Shown here: positions 9,223-18,263 of the stretch, piece after piece
How positions within the stretch are numbered: the stretch's first letter is position 1
Layout: the number at the start of each line of letters is the position of its first letter
Origin: an uncultured Clostridia bacterium
GTDB taxonomy: Bacteria; Bacillota; Clostridia; Christensenellales; UBA1242
Direction: 5' to 3'
NCBI GenBank assembly: GCA_905235485.1
Contig: CAJOLY010000027.1
Coordinates: 1-36,315 of the forward strand
DNA: 36,315 nt
Notes under the pieces: generated by a model
The model's input: the letters and a program-made list of their open reading frames with translations, nothing else
Told to the model about the DNA's origin: nothing
Database searches by the model: none
Made by a program: the position numbers and the translations under genes

Positions 9223-9299
9223 TGGTTGCGGGGACGGGATTCGAACCACGTGACCTTTGGGTTATGAGCCCAACGAGCTGCCAGCTGCTCCACCCCGCG
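9223..9299 (-). tRNA. tRNA-fMet (CAT), encoded CCA
   Basis: CGCGGGGTGGAGCAGC...GGGCTCATAACCC...GGTTCGAATCCCGTCCCCGCAACCA; C1/A72 mismatch typical of initiator. Confidence 0.95.
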
Positions 9300-9515
9300 A
9301 TATATCTTGAAATTATATCAAGCAATGGAATTATAGCACCATAAAAAACGTTTGTCAATAAATATTATCAAATTTATAATTCTTATTTTGATGCATCACA
9401 ACACATAATATATTATTTACAAGAAATAAAATTATTACTTATAAACAACTATTATTTCATTTTTGAATATAATATCTGGTTAAAATAAAAAATAAAAAAA
9501 ATTTATAAATAATTA

Positions 9516-9544
9516 TTGACATTGATTTAAGATTATATTATAAT
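9516..9544 (+). promoter_or_regulatory. Consensus promoter TTGACA-17-TATAAT of the tRNA operon
   Basis: Read directly upstream of tRNA-Met. Confidence 0.85.
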
Positions 9545-9556
9545 ATGTCAGTAAAT

Positions 9557-9633
9557 GGCGGTGTAGCTTAGTTGGTTATAGCGTTCGGCTCATACCCGGG
9601 AGGTCGGTGGTTCGAGCCCACCCACCGCTACCA
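9557..9633 (+). tRNA. tRNA-Met (CAT), elongator type (tRNA-Ile2 not excluded)
   Basis: GGCGGTGTAGCTTAGTTGG...GGCTCATACC...GGTTCGAGCCCACCCACCGCTACCA. Confidence 0.92.
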
Positions 9634-9652
9634 TTTCAAAAAAATTACATAT

Positions 9653-9727
9653 GGTCCCATCGTCAAGCGGTTAAGACACCACCCTTTCAAGGTGGTTTCA
9701 GCGGTTCGAATCCGCTTGGGACTACCA
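9653..9727 (+). tRNA. tRNA-Glu (TTC)
   Basis: GGTCCCATCGTCAAGCGG...CCTTTCAAGG...GGTTCGAATCCGCTTGGGACTACCA. Confidence 0.95.
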
Positions 9728-9733
9728 AACCGG

Positions 9734-9766
9734 ACCAGTTCGAACACCTTTTCGGACTGGTTTTTT
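9734..9766 (+). terminator. tRNA operon terminator
   Basis: ACCAGTTCGAA-CACCTT-TTCGGACTGGT then TTTTT. Confidence 0.85.
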
Positions 9767-9819
9767 ATTGACAAAATGATGCTTATTTTATATAATACAA
9801 ACAACATTGGAGAAATGAA

Positions 9820-10335
9820 ATGTCATTTTATCATGGAAGTAAAAATCCTAATATTATTGAATTAACAACCAATCACAGTAAAGATGGCTTTGTGTATGCA
9901 ACATCAAACAGATTGGTCGCTTTGACATATGCTGCTCGTAGTTTTCCTAATTTATTCTCATCTGAAAATGGAAAAGAAGTTTTTAATGAAATAAAACCAA
10001 ATCTTTTTAGAAAAATGGTAGAAGGTAAATCCGGATTTATTTATACTTTGGAAGATAAAGAATTTGAACCTGTTCCACAAAGTTATAAATGTGGACATAT
10101 AGATTGTTTTAGAACAAAAACAAATGTGAAAGTATTAAAAAAAGAATTTATTGAAGACTTTTATAATGAATTTAAAAAATATGTGGATAGTGGTGAATTT
10201 ATTCTTAAATCTTATGAAAGTATTGATAGTGATAAAAGAGAAAAAATGTGTCAAAACATTTCAAATGTTGCCAAAACTTTGACTGCTGATGAAATTAACG
10301 ATAAAAATAATTTTTGGTATTTATTTATTGATTAA
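9820..10335 (+). CDS. Hypothetical protein, possible ADP-ribosyltransferase-like fold
   Basis: 171 aa starting MSFYHGSKNPNIIELTTNHSKDGFVYATSNRLVALTYAA; fold assignment speculative. Confidence 0.65.
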   Translation: MSFYHGSKNPNIIELTTNHSKDGFVYATSNRLVALTYAARSFPNLFSSENGKEVFNEIKPNLFRKMVEGKSGFIYTLEDKEFEPVPQSYKCGHIDCFRTKTNVKVLKKEFIEDFYNEFKKYVDSGEFILKSYESIDSDKREKMCQNISNVAKTLTADEINDKNNFWYLFID

Positions 10336-10395
10336 AATAAACAAAATTTACTTTGAATTGTTCGACATGGATTTTGACCGTTCTACCACCAAAAG

Positions 10396-10423
10396 TCTAA
10401 ATCATATCGATTTAGATTTTTTT
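10396..10423 (+). terminator. Intrinsic terminator
   Basis: TCTAAATC-ATATC-GATTTAGA then T7. Confidence 0.8.
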
Positions 10424-10442
10424 ATTTCTCTGCCTTATTACA

Positions 10443-10473
10443 CAAAAAACCCAACAGGGTAATCTGCTGGGTT
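10443..10473 (-). terminator. Intrinsic terminator of the lipoprotein locus
   Basis: AACCCAGCAG...CTGTTGGGTT then TTTTG on the minus strand. Confidence 0.75.
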
Positions 10474-10513
10474 AATATTCTTATGTTATTTCCAATTTAT
10501 GCAAAGCATTTTT

Positions 10514-10843
10514 TTATGCTGGCATTTTTTCCAATGCAAACACAAGTGTTCCTTGTGGTCCCATTGCATAAGTAAGGTTAACTGTGATAACAATTCTGCC
10601 ATCATCCCACACTGCTGAATAACTGTTTATTGTATCAGCTGTTGCGGTGTAAATAAGTTTTCCGTTTCTGATTTCCCAAAGTCCTTCTTGAGTGCTTCCA
10701 CTGTTAAGAACTTTTCCATCTGCTGTTATTGTGAAGTTTGTGTAATACACCATACTAAAGATGTCATATTTTTCTCTGTCTGTTGCATTACCGGTTTCAT
10801 TATTAACTCTACTTTCACTGTATTCATAGGAAGCTCTGTTCAC
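10514..10843 (-). CDS. Second repeat domain of a lipoprotein, separated by a likely frameshift
   Basis: GLWEIRNGKLIYTATADTINSYSAVWDDGRIVITVNLT matches the upstream ORF's ATWKIQNGEFIYTSLPGLDYDQYSAKWKNNKLVLTRTV. Confidence 0.7.
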   Translation of the reverse strand: MNRASYEYSESRVNNETGNATDREKYDIFSMVYYTNFTITADGKVLNSGSTQEGLWEIRNGKLIYTATADTINSYSAVWDDGRIVITVNLTYAMGPQGTLVFALEKMPA

Positions 10844-11361
10844 TGCATAAGCAGTTGTGTATTGAGTGTTATCTGCATTTGTGGGTCATGCTCTCTAACA
10901 GTTCTTGTCAAAACAAGTTTGTTATTTTTCCATTTTGCAGAATATTGATCATAATCCAATCCTGGCAATGATGTGTAAATAAATTCGCCATTTTGAATCT
11001 TCCAAGTTGCCAGCCAAAAATCTGGTGAATTATCAAAAAGATCATAGATTGTTCCGTCTCTTCTAAATTCGGTTACCACATCAAAAAGACCACCGACAAC
11101 ATAATAATCGTTGTCTGCTTCCTTTGTTGTTGCTGTGCCAGCTTCCACTCTAGCTGCCATTTCTTCATATTGCTTTTTTGTGTAGTCACATGATTGATAG
11201 CCTGTTGTGTTCGCAACATTTGCTGTATAAGTTACACGAGTGATTTGATAAGCTCCAACAACATTTTCTTCTGTCATTGGCAATTTTCCGCAAGCTGTAA
11301 GCCCAAGCACCATGCAAAGCAGCAAGCAAATTGCCAAAGTTGATCTAAATAGTTTTTTCAT
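10840..11361 (-). CDS. Lipoprotein, N-terminal portion
   Basis: Lipobox signal MKKLFRSTLAICLLLCMVLGLTAC. Confidence 0.8.
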   Translation of the reverse strand: MKKLFRSTLAICLLLCMVLGLTACGKLPMTEENVVGAYQITRVTYTANVANTTGYQSCDYTKKQYEEMAARVEAGTATTKEADNDYYVVGGLFDVVTEFRRDGTIYDLFDNSPDFWLATWKIQNGEFIYTSLPGLDYDQYSAKWKNNKLVLTRTVREHDPQMQITLNTQLLMQ

Positions 11362-11443
11362 AAATCCTCCTTATAAATCAATTTTAGTATAGTAAAATTT
11401 TAAATTTCTGTCAACAAAATTTATATCCATCATAGGAATGTAA

Positions 11444-11722
11444 GTGATTACCGTTTTTGATTATTATTTACAAATAACTTGTGGTGACTTTAGTCCTTTA
11501 TTTATAGTTGGCTTAATATTGTGGATTGGAGCGAATAATGAAATTAAAAGATTATTAGGTGAAAAACATAATATTTATTTATTTGATGCCTCATCAAAAA
11601 ATAACGATATAAATGAAAAACAAGAAGAAATTACAGATATTTCAAACTCAGATGAAGGTCAAAATGATAATTTAAATGATGATATTATAGAAAATACAGA
11701 TGATGATTCTATAAATAATTAA
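11444..11722 (+). CDS. Small membrane protein with acidic tail (GTG start)
   Basis: 92-aa ORF, one hydrophobic segment, D/E/N-rich C-terminus; terminator downstream. Confidence 0.5.
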   Translation: MITVFDYYLQITCGDFSPLFIVGLILWIGANNEIKRLLGEKHNIYLFDASSKNNDINEKQEEITDISNSDEGQNDNLNDDIIENTDDDSINN

Positions 11723-11734
11723 ATTATACATATT

Positions 11735-11790
11735 AAAAAATCCTATTGAAGTAAATCAAAATATTTACTTTATATCAATAGGATTTTTTT
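11735..11790. terminator. Bidirectional long hairpin terminator
   Basis: AAAAAATCCTATTGA...TCAATAGGATTTTTTT with inner AGTAAAT/ATTTACT, between convergent genes. Confidence 0.8.
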
Positions 11791-11821
11791 TAACAAAAAG
11801 ATTATTATATTTTATTATTTA

Positions 11822-13105
11822 TTATTTCACTGGCTCAACTTTTTCTTTGCCACCCATATACATTCTAAGTGGTTCTGGAATGATTACACTGCCATCTGGT
11901 TGAAGATTGTTTTCCAACAGTGCAATTAGGGCTCTTGTTGAAGCGAGCACTGTGTTGTTGAGAGTGTGAGCAAAATAGTTGCCATTTTCACCTTTGATTC
12001 TTATGCCAAGTCTACGAGCTTGTGCATCCCCTAGGGTTGAACAAGAACAAACTTCAAAATATTTTTTTTGTCTTGGGCTCCATGCTTCAATATCACAACT
12101 TTTAACTTTGAGATCAGCTAGGTCCCCTGTGCAACACTCAAGAGTTCTGACAGGAATATTCAAACTACGGAAAAGTTCCACTGAAAAACTCCACATTTTG
12201 TTATACCACGCCATACTATCTTCTGGTTTACAGATGACAATCATCTCTTGCTTTTCAAATTGATGAACACGATATATTCCTCTCTCAATTCCGTGAGCTC
12301 CAACTTCCTTTCTAAAGCAAGGGCTATATGATGTCATTGTGATTGGAAGTGATTTTTCATTTATAATTTGGTCCTTAAATTTTCCAATCATACTGTGTTC
12401 ACTTGTTCCGATGAGATAAAGATCTTCACCTTCAATTTTGTACATCATTGCATCCATTTCAGCAAAACTCATAACACCATTAACTACATCACCACGAATC
12501 ATAAATGGTGGAATGCAGTATGTGAAACCTTTGTTTATCATAAAGTCACGGGCATAACTTATCATTGCAGAAACAAGCCTTGCGCCATCACCCATCAGAT
12601 AGTAGAAACCATTTCCACTTGTTCTTCCAGCGCTTTCTTTGTCAAGAGCACAAAAGCTATCCAAAATGTCAGCGTGATAAGGGATTTCATATTCTGGCAC
12701 TTTTGGTTCGCCAAATCTTTCAATTTCAACATTTTCACTGTCATCTTTTCCAACAGGAACAGACTTGTCGACAATGTTTGGAATTGTCATCATATCTTTT
12801 TTGATTTGAGCATCTATTTCAGCCTGCTCTTTTTCAATTTGTTCAAGGCGCGCTTTGTTTTCAGCAACTTGTGCTTTTATCTTTTCAGCTTCATCTTTTT
12901 TACCCTCTTTCATAAGAGTACCAATCTCACTTGAAAGAGTGTTTCTTGAAGCTCTAAGATTGTCACCTTCGTTTTTAAGTTCTCTATTTTTTTTGTCAAG
13001 TTCAAAAACCTCGTCTACAAGTGAGAGTTTTTGGTCTTGAAATTTTTTTCTAATATTTTCCTTGACAAGTTCTGGATTTGTCCTAATCAAATTTATATCT
13101 ATCAT
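11822..13105 (-). CDS. serS: Seryl-tRNA synthetase
   Basis: MIDINLIRTNPELVKENIRKK.. coiled-coil arm and class II motifs (FRKEVGAHGIERGIYRVHQFEKQE). Confidence 0.97.
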   Translation of the reverse strand: MIDINLIRTNPELVKENIRKKFQDQKLSLVDEVFELDKKNRELKNEGDNLRASRNTLSSEIGTLMKEGKKDEAEKIKAQVAENKARLEQIEKEQAEIDAQIKKDMMTIPNIVDKSVPVGKDDSENVEIERFGEPKVPEYEIPYHADILDSFCALDKESAGRTSGNGFYYLMGDGARLVSAMISYARDFMINKGFTYCIPPFMIRGDVVNGVMSFAEMDAMMYKIEGEDLYLIGTSEHSMIGKFKDQIINEKSLPITMTSYSPCFRKEVGAHGIERGIYRVHQFEKQEMIVICKPEDSMAWYNKMWSFSVELFRSLNIPVRTLECCTGDLADLKVKSCDIEAWSPRQKKYFEVCSCSTLGDAQARRLGIRIKGENGNYFAHTLNNTVLASTRALIALLENNLQPDGSVIIPEPLRMYMGGKEKVEPVK

Positions 13106-13109
13106 ATTT

Positions 13110-16100
13110 TTAGTTCCTTTTCATCTTAACAATAACTTTTTCGTCATCATAATCAAGTTCTCGCTCAAATCCATTTTCAATATGATCATTTGAAGTTGCA
13201 AGAACTTCACTATTTATTGTATCCAAATTTTTTGCGATAACTTTTTGCATAAGTTCGCCTTTTGCAACTAAATTGAGCGTGATTCGATCATCGATATTGA
13301 AGCCTGCATCTTTTCTTGCAATTTGAAGTTCACGAATAAGTTCACGAAGTTTTCCTTCTTCTTCAAGTTCTGGGGTTATTTCCAAATCAAGCACAACAAG
13401 ATTGTTGCCAAGGTTTGAAATTGCAAATTCTTTTTTTGGAGTAAGTTTTATTTCAAACATATCACTTGAAAGTGATGGGAACGTTGGGATTTCTACAGCT
13501 TTTCCCACCTTAACTTTTTCAACAAGCTCGTTCATATCACTTGCTTTCATATCAAGAAGTGTTTGCTTGAGTCTGTTAACATCGCCTTTGAGCACAGCCC
13601 CTGCCTTTCTAAAATTAAGTGACAAGTTTTGATCGTTGAATTTGTCATCTTCTTCCACAAATTCAATTTCTTTAATGTTTAGTTCATCGGTGATTATTTG
13701 TGCAAAGTCATTAACTGCATCAATATAGTCCGGTGTGACCTTGAGCATCATTTTTGAAAGTGGCTGTTTAACTTTAACTTGATGCTCTGCTCTAAGCCTT
13801 TGCACAAGATATATTATATCTCTCACTTTTTGAGTTTGGTCAAGTAGTTTTTCAAAACCATATTTTTTTTCTGTTGGGAAAGAAGATAGTTGAATACTCA
13901 AAGCTTCATCTTTTTCAGTTTCTCTCACAAGTTTTTGCCAGATATGCTCAGTCATAAATGGAATGATTGGAGCCATAATTTGACTTGTTGTTTTGAGTGC
14001 TGTGTATAACGAATAATATGCATTGAGTTGATCATCACCGCTGTTTTTCCAAAATCTACGGCGATTGATTCGAATATACCAATTTGTTAAGTCATCAATA
14101 TAAACTTCAAATTCCTTAACAATTGGGGTTAAGTCATAGTTGTCATAGTTTTTTGTTGCAATTTCAGCAAATTTTGCTGTTCGTTCTAAAAGCCACTTGT
14201 CTGTTATGTTTAGTTTTTCAAAATCTGGAGTGTAGCCATCTAATTTTGGATTATCTATACTTGCATAAGTGTTATAGAAAATATAGGCGTTCCAAAAACC
14301 GAGTAGTTTTCTCTTGACTTCATCACCAAGATTATATCCAAAACGAACATTGTTTGAAATTGGAGCTGAAGCATAGAGATAACGAATTGCGTCAGCACCC
14401 ATTTTTTCGGCTGCTTCATCAAACTTTATCATATATCCACTTTTGTGGAATCTTCCGCCATCTTCACGTATAACGCTTTCATAAGTCATAACCTTTTGAT
14501 ATGGTGCTTTGCCTTCAAGCACAACACTCATAAAGAGAAGCGAGTAGAACCACAATCGAATTTGTTCAATCATTTCAATAACACATTCACTTGGAAAGTT
14601 TTGTTTGAAATATTCTTTGTCGGTGAAATATTTTTTTGTGCTGAATGGCGTGATGCCAGCATCAAGCCAACAATCACCAACATCAGTGATACGTTCAACT
14701 TCTTCTCCACAATCACACTTGATTTTTATATCGTCAATCCATGGTCTGTGAAGATTTGGAATATTTTTAACTTTTTCTTTATCCACTGCTTTTTCAAGAA
14801 GTTCTTCGCGACTGCCAACCACAGTAAGCTTTCCACACTTTGAGCAAACATAAAAAGGAAGTGGAAGGCCATAAAATCTTTTTCTGCTGATATTCCAATC
14901 GCCCATATTTGAAAGCCAATCTTGCATACGTTTACCAGCATGCTCAGGCTTCCATTCAACTTGTTTTGCTGCATCAATAAGCTTTTGGCGGATTGGCTCT
15001 GATTTTATATACCAGCCACTAACAAGTTTGTAAACAATATCTGTTTTACATCTCCAGCAAAATGCATATCTATGCTTATATTTGTGAGTTTTGTAGAGTT
15101 TGTTTTGCTCTTTGAGTTTTTCAAAAACAAAATCGCGAACTTGGTTTGTATCTTTGCCAGCAAATTCACCGAATTCACTTGTGATAACACCGGCATCATC
15201 AATAGGGCTTATTTTTGGAAGTCCCAAGCTTTCACCAAGTTCAAAGTCACTTTCTCCACACCCTGGTGCAATATGAACAACTCCAACACCCTCTGTTGCA
15301 TCAACTAAATCCCAAGCAACAATTTTGTGTTCAAATTTTTGTGGATCTAAGTATGGGAACATTGTTTCATAAGTTTTTCCAACAAGTTCTGAGCCTTTAA
15401 CTTCTTTAACAACTTCAACTAAGTCGTCTCCAAGGCATTTTAAAACATCTTTACACAAAACAAGATTGTCACTGTCACTTTTAACTTTAACATATGCATA
15501 TGTGAGTTCTGGATTCACAGCAAGCGCAACATTGCTTGTGAGCGTCCAAGGAGTTGTTGTCCAAACTAGCATTTTTGCGTTTTCATCTTTTATTGGCAAT
15601 TTACAAAATACTGCTTCACACTCAACATCGTGATAACTATCTGTCATTTCGTGTTCTGACAAACTTGTTCCACATCTAGGGCACCAATTCATAACGCGAT
15701 ATTTCTTTTCAAGGAGCCCCATTTCATTGCACTTTTTGAGAAAGTGCCAAATACTTGTTATGTTTTCATCGCTGTTTGTAAAATAAGAGTTTTCCCAGTC
15801 CATCCATTGACCAAGACGTTTGCTTTGCTCAGTGATAATGTCACTATATTTTCTAACTCTATCCATACAGGCAAGCGTGAAATTGTCAAGTCCATAGTTT
15901 TCAATATCTTTTTTGTTTGCAAAACCAAGTTGTTTTTCAACTTCAACTTCAACCCACAATCCTTGTGCATCAAAGCCATTTTGATATTGACAACTTTCAC
16001 CCTTCATTGCGTGATATTTTATAAACGTATCCTTGAGAGTCCTACCCCAAGCGTGATGAATACCCATACTGTTGTTTGCAGTCATAGGGCCATCCAAAAA

Positions 16101-16223
16101 ACGATACCTTTTGCCATCTTTATTTTGTTCAACCAGTTTTTCAAAGCATTTGTTTTGGTTCCAATAGTCCAAAACATTGTGTTCCATTTGGATAAAGTCT
16201 AAATTTGCTTGTTCTTTTTCCAT
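13110..16223 (-). CDS. ileS: Isoleucyl-tRNA synthetase, divergent signature motifs
   Basis: 1037 aa; GPMTANNSMGIHHAWGRTLKD, WCPRCGTSLSEHEM, GGRFHKSGYMIKFDEAAEKMGADAIRY. Confidence 0.9.
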   Translation of the reverse strand: MEKEQANLDFIQMEHNVLDYWNQNKCFEKLVEQNKDGKRYRFLDGPMTANNSMGIHHAWGRTLKDTFIKYHAMKGESCQYQNGFDAQGLWVEVEVEKQLGFANKKDIENYGLDNFTLACMDRVRKYSDIITEQSKRLGQWMDWENSYFTNSDENITSIWHFLKKCNEMGLLEKKYRVMNWCPRCGTSLSEHEMTDSYHDVECEAVFCKLPIKDENAKMLVWTTTPWTLTSNVALAVNPELTYAYVKVKSDSDNLVLCKDVLKCLGDDLVEVVKEVKGSELVGKTYETMFPYLDPQKFEHKIVAWDLVDATEGVGVVHIAPGCGESDFELGESLGLPKISPIDDAGVITSEFGEFAGKDTNQVRDFVFEKLKEQNKLYKTHKYKHRYAFCWRCKTDIVYKLVSGWYIKSEPIRQKLIDAAKQVEWKPEHAGKRMQDWLSNMGDWNISRKRFYGLPLPFYVCSKCGKLTVVGSREELLEKAVDKEKVKNIPNLHRPWIDDIKIKCDCGEEVERITDVGDCWLDAGITPFSTKKYFTDKEYFKQNFPSECVIEMIEQIRLWFYSLLFMSVVLEGKAPYQKVMTYESVIREDGGRFHKSGYMIKFDEAAEKMGADAIRYLYASAPISNNVRFGYNLGDEVKRKLLGFWNAYIFYNTYASIDNPKLDGYTPDFEKLNITDKWLLERTAKFAEIATKNYDNYDLTPIVKEFEVYIDDLTNWYIRINRRRFWKNSGDDQLNAYYSLYTALKTTSQIMAPIIPFMTEHIWQKLVRETEKDEALSIQLSSFPTEKKYGFEKLLDQTQKVRDIIYLVQRLRAEHQVKVKQPLSKMMLKVTPDYIDAVNDFAQIITDELNIKEIEFVEEDDKFNDQNLSLNFRKAGAVLKGDVNRLKQTLLDMKASDMNELVEKVKVGKAVEIPTFPSLSSDMFEIKLTPKKEFAISNLGNNLVVLDLEITPELEEEGKLRELIRELQIARKDAGFNIDDRITLNLVAKGELMQKVIAKNLDTINSEVLATSNDHIENGFERELDYDDEKVIVKMKRN

Positions 16224-16307
16224 TTATTTTACTCCGTTTCGTAATTAAATATTAGTTAGCAAAATCCTTAAAAAACGATTTTTACTCAGTTTAATCACAT
16301 AGTATAA

Positions 16308-16336
16308 ATTATATTTATATAAAAATAAAAAGTCAA
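16308..16336 (-). promoter_or_regulatory. ileS promoter TTGACT-17-TATAAT
   Basis: Minus-strand motifs upstream of ileS. Confidence 0.8.
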
Positions 16337-16351
16337 GCAAGTTAAAACAAT

Positions 16352-16378
16352 AAAAAAATCTATTCAAAATGAATAGAA
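16352..16378 (-). terminator. Terminator of the pilus operon
   Basis: TCTATTCA-TTT-TGAATAGA then T7 on the minus strand, downstream of pilB. Confidence 0.85.
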
Positions 16379-16395
16379 GTTTTATGTCGTTTGGA

Positions 16396-16466
16396 ACGCA
16401 AGGCAAGCTTTGCGTGACGCAATTCGTCACCTAACCTAGCCATTCTTGGCTATGTTAGACTTGCGT
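16396..16466. other. Compact cloverleaf-like inverted-repeat element
   Basis: Outer stem ACGCAAG/CTTGCGT encloses GCAAgctTTGC, GTGACGcaattCGTCAC and CTAACcTAGCCattcttGGCTAtGTTAG with one unpaired junction base. Confidence 0.7.
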
Positions 16467-16508
16467 GCAATAATCTGCGATAACCTATGTTCGATATCCA
16501 TTTTCAGT

Positions 16509-18194
16509 TTACATATCACCTAGCATAATATTCATATATTCTTCATAAGAGGTTATGCCATCAAGCACATATTGTTTGCAAGCTTCACTTAAAGTTATCA
16601 TACCATTTTCAATGGCTTGTTTTCTCAAAGTTTCGAAATCAAGATTTTGATCGATAATTTGTGCTTTTATTTTACTATCTAAATATAATATTTCATGAAC
16701 TGCAACTCTGCCTTTGTAACCTGTGTTATTGCAATAAGGGCAACCTTGTGGCTTGAATATATACTCCTCATTTTTTAGCCCAAGTGCTTCCATGATACCT
16801 TTGTTTGTTTTAATTTTCTTTTTGCAGTGTGGACATAGTTGCTTAACAAGTCTTTGGGAAAGCACAGCAACAAGCGCATCACCAACCAAATATTGTGGGA
16901 TGCCCATATCAACAAGACGAATAACTGCCCCTGTTGAATCGTTTGTGTGAAGTGTTGAAAGCACCAAATGGCCTGTGATAGCTGCACGAGTTGCAATTTG
17001 TGCAGTTTCTTCATCACGGATTTCTCCAACCATTATAATATCAGGATCCTGACGCAAAATGCTTCTCAAACTTGAAGCAAACGTGAGATTTGCCTTTTTG
17101 TTGACCTGAATTTGATTTATGCTTTTCATTGCATATTCAACTGGATCCTCAATTGTAACGATATTCTTTTTTCCGTTGTTAAGTTCTCTTAAAAATGCAT
17201 AAAGTGTTGTAGTTTTTCCTGATCCTGTTGGACCTGTGAGCAAAATTATCCCGTGTGGGTGATTTAAAATCTTTTCAATTAGCTTATTTGCTTTGTCAGA
17301 AAAATTGAGCTCCTTTAAACTATATGAGAAAATCTTATTGTCTAAAATTCTTATAACAAACTTTTCTCCATATATTGTTGGAAGTGTGGAAACACGGAAG
17401 TTAACATCTTCCCCGTTAGAGTTCAAGGTTATTCTTCCATCCTGCGGAATACGCTTTTCAGCAATGTCTATGCCAGACAAAATTTTAATACGCGCTGCAA
17501 CTTCTGGGAATGAAGATATTGGAAATTCATTCCACTTAACAAGGTCTCCGTCAATTCTATATCTAATTATAACCTTTAACTCACCTGGCTCAATGTGAAT
17601 ATCGCTTGCCCTGAGTGGCAATGCTTCACGAATAATTGAATCAACAAACTTAACAGCTGGCGCATCTTGAACGCTAATGTCATCAGTTGTTGATTGATCC
17701 AAGTTCTCATCATCTTTTGAAATACTTGTTAGTGCATCTTTTGTTGTTACAGTTGCTTCATATGAATTCAAAAAATCAACGACTTTTTGTTTTTCAACAA
17801 CAACATATTCAATTTCACCATCATAAAGCATTTCCACAACAGATTTGAGTTCTGGATTTAAAATATCTGTAACACCCAAAATCAAAGTGCCATCTTTTGA
17901 AGTGTAAAGTGGCAAAAATGAAAAATGTTTCAACATTTCCAGATTAAAATACTTTTCTATGTTTTGCGAAATAGATATATAGTCAAGGTCTATTGATGGC
18001 AACTCAAAAAGACTGGCATATGCTTCGGTTTTGTCAAAATCAGAAATTTCACCAAGAAAAATCAGATGCTGCAAAACATCAAAGTTTTCTTCTTCAAATC
18101 TCTCCGAAAGTTCGTCATAAACTTTTTGATTTATCTTTCTTGTTTTTAAAAGATACCTTGCAAGTGTTTCATTTTTTGTCATATTTTTCTCCAA
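16509..18194 (-). CDS. pilB: Type IV pilus assembly ATPase PilB (GspE family)
   Basis: Walker A GPTGSGKTTTLYAF, Walker B/Asp box, CPHC/CPYC zinc motif, MshEN-like N-terminus. Confidence 0.95.
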   Translation of the reverse strand: MEKNMTKNETLARYLLKTRKINQKVYDELSERFEEENFDVLQHLIFLGEISDFDKTEAYASLFELPSIDLDYISISQNIEKYFNLEMLKHFSFLPLYTSKDGTLILGVTDILNPELKSVVEMLYDGEIEYVVVEKQKVVDFLNSYEATVTTKDALTSISKDDENLDQSTTDDISVQDAPAVKFVDSIIREALPLRASDIHIEPGELKVIIRYRIDGDLVKWNEFPISSFPEVAARIKILSGIDIAEKRIPQDGRITLNSNGEDVNFRVSTLPTIYGEKFVIRILDNKIFSYSLKELNFSDKANKLIEKILNHPHGIILLTGPTGSGKTTTLYAFLRELNNGKKNIVTIEDPVEYAMKSINQIQVNKKANLTFASSLRSILRQDPDIIMVGEIRDEETAQIATRAAITGHLVLSTLHTNDSTGAVIRLVDMGIPQYLVGDALVAVLSQRLVKQLCPHCKKKIKTNKGIMEALGLKNEEYIFKPQGCPYCNNTGYKGRVAVHEILYLDSKIKAQIIDQNLDFETLRKQAIENGMITLSEACKQYVLDGITSYEEYMNIMLGDM

Positions 18195-18263
18195 TAAATC
18201 AAATTTATTATATTTTTATGAATTTTTACAAAAATTTCATATTTTTTTATTTTTTTACTATTT

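Noticed and set aside
8836-9358. Overlapping ORFs on both strands (8836..9072, 8881..9267, 9062..9358, 9069..9293, 9141..9344)
   Set aside because: They lie in the tandem repeat or run through tRNA-fMet; no RBS support and both strands equally open
9572-9865. ORF 9572..9865 on the + strand
   Set aside because: Runs through tRNA-Met, tRNA-Glu and the terminator
12368-12934. Long + strand ORF of 188 aa
   Set aside because: Antisense to serS, which has clear family motifs
14445-16202. Several + strand ORFs over ileS
   Set aside because: Antisense shadows of the ileS coding frame
16430-16460. attC-like core pair ACCTAAC...GTTAGAC (RYYYAAC/GTTRRRY)
   Set aside because: Only about 32 bp end to end, no integron integrase or cassette array nearby; likely a coincidence within the cloverleaf element
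16223-16509. T-box leader for ileS
   Set aside because: No AGGGTGGNACCGCG-type T-box sequence, and the ileS promoter lies downstream of the structured element
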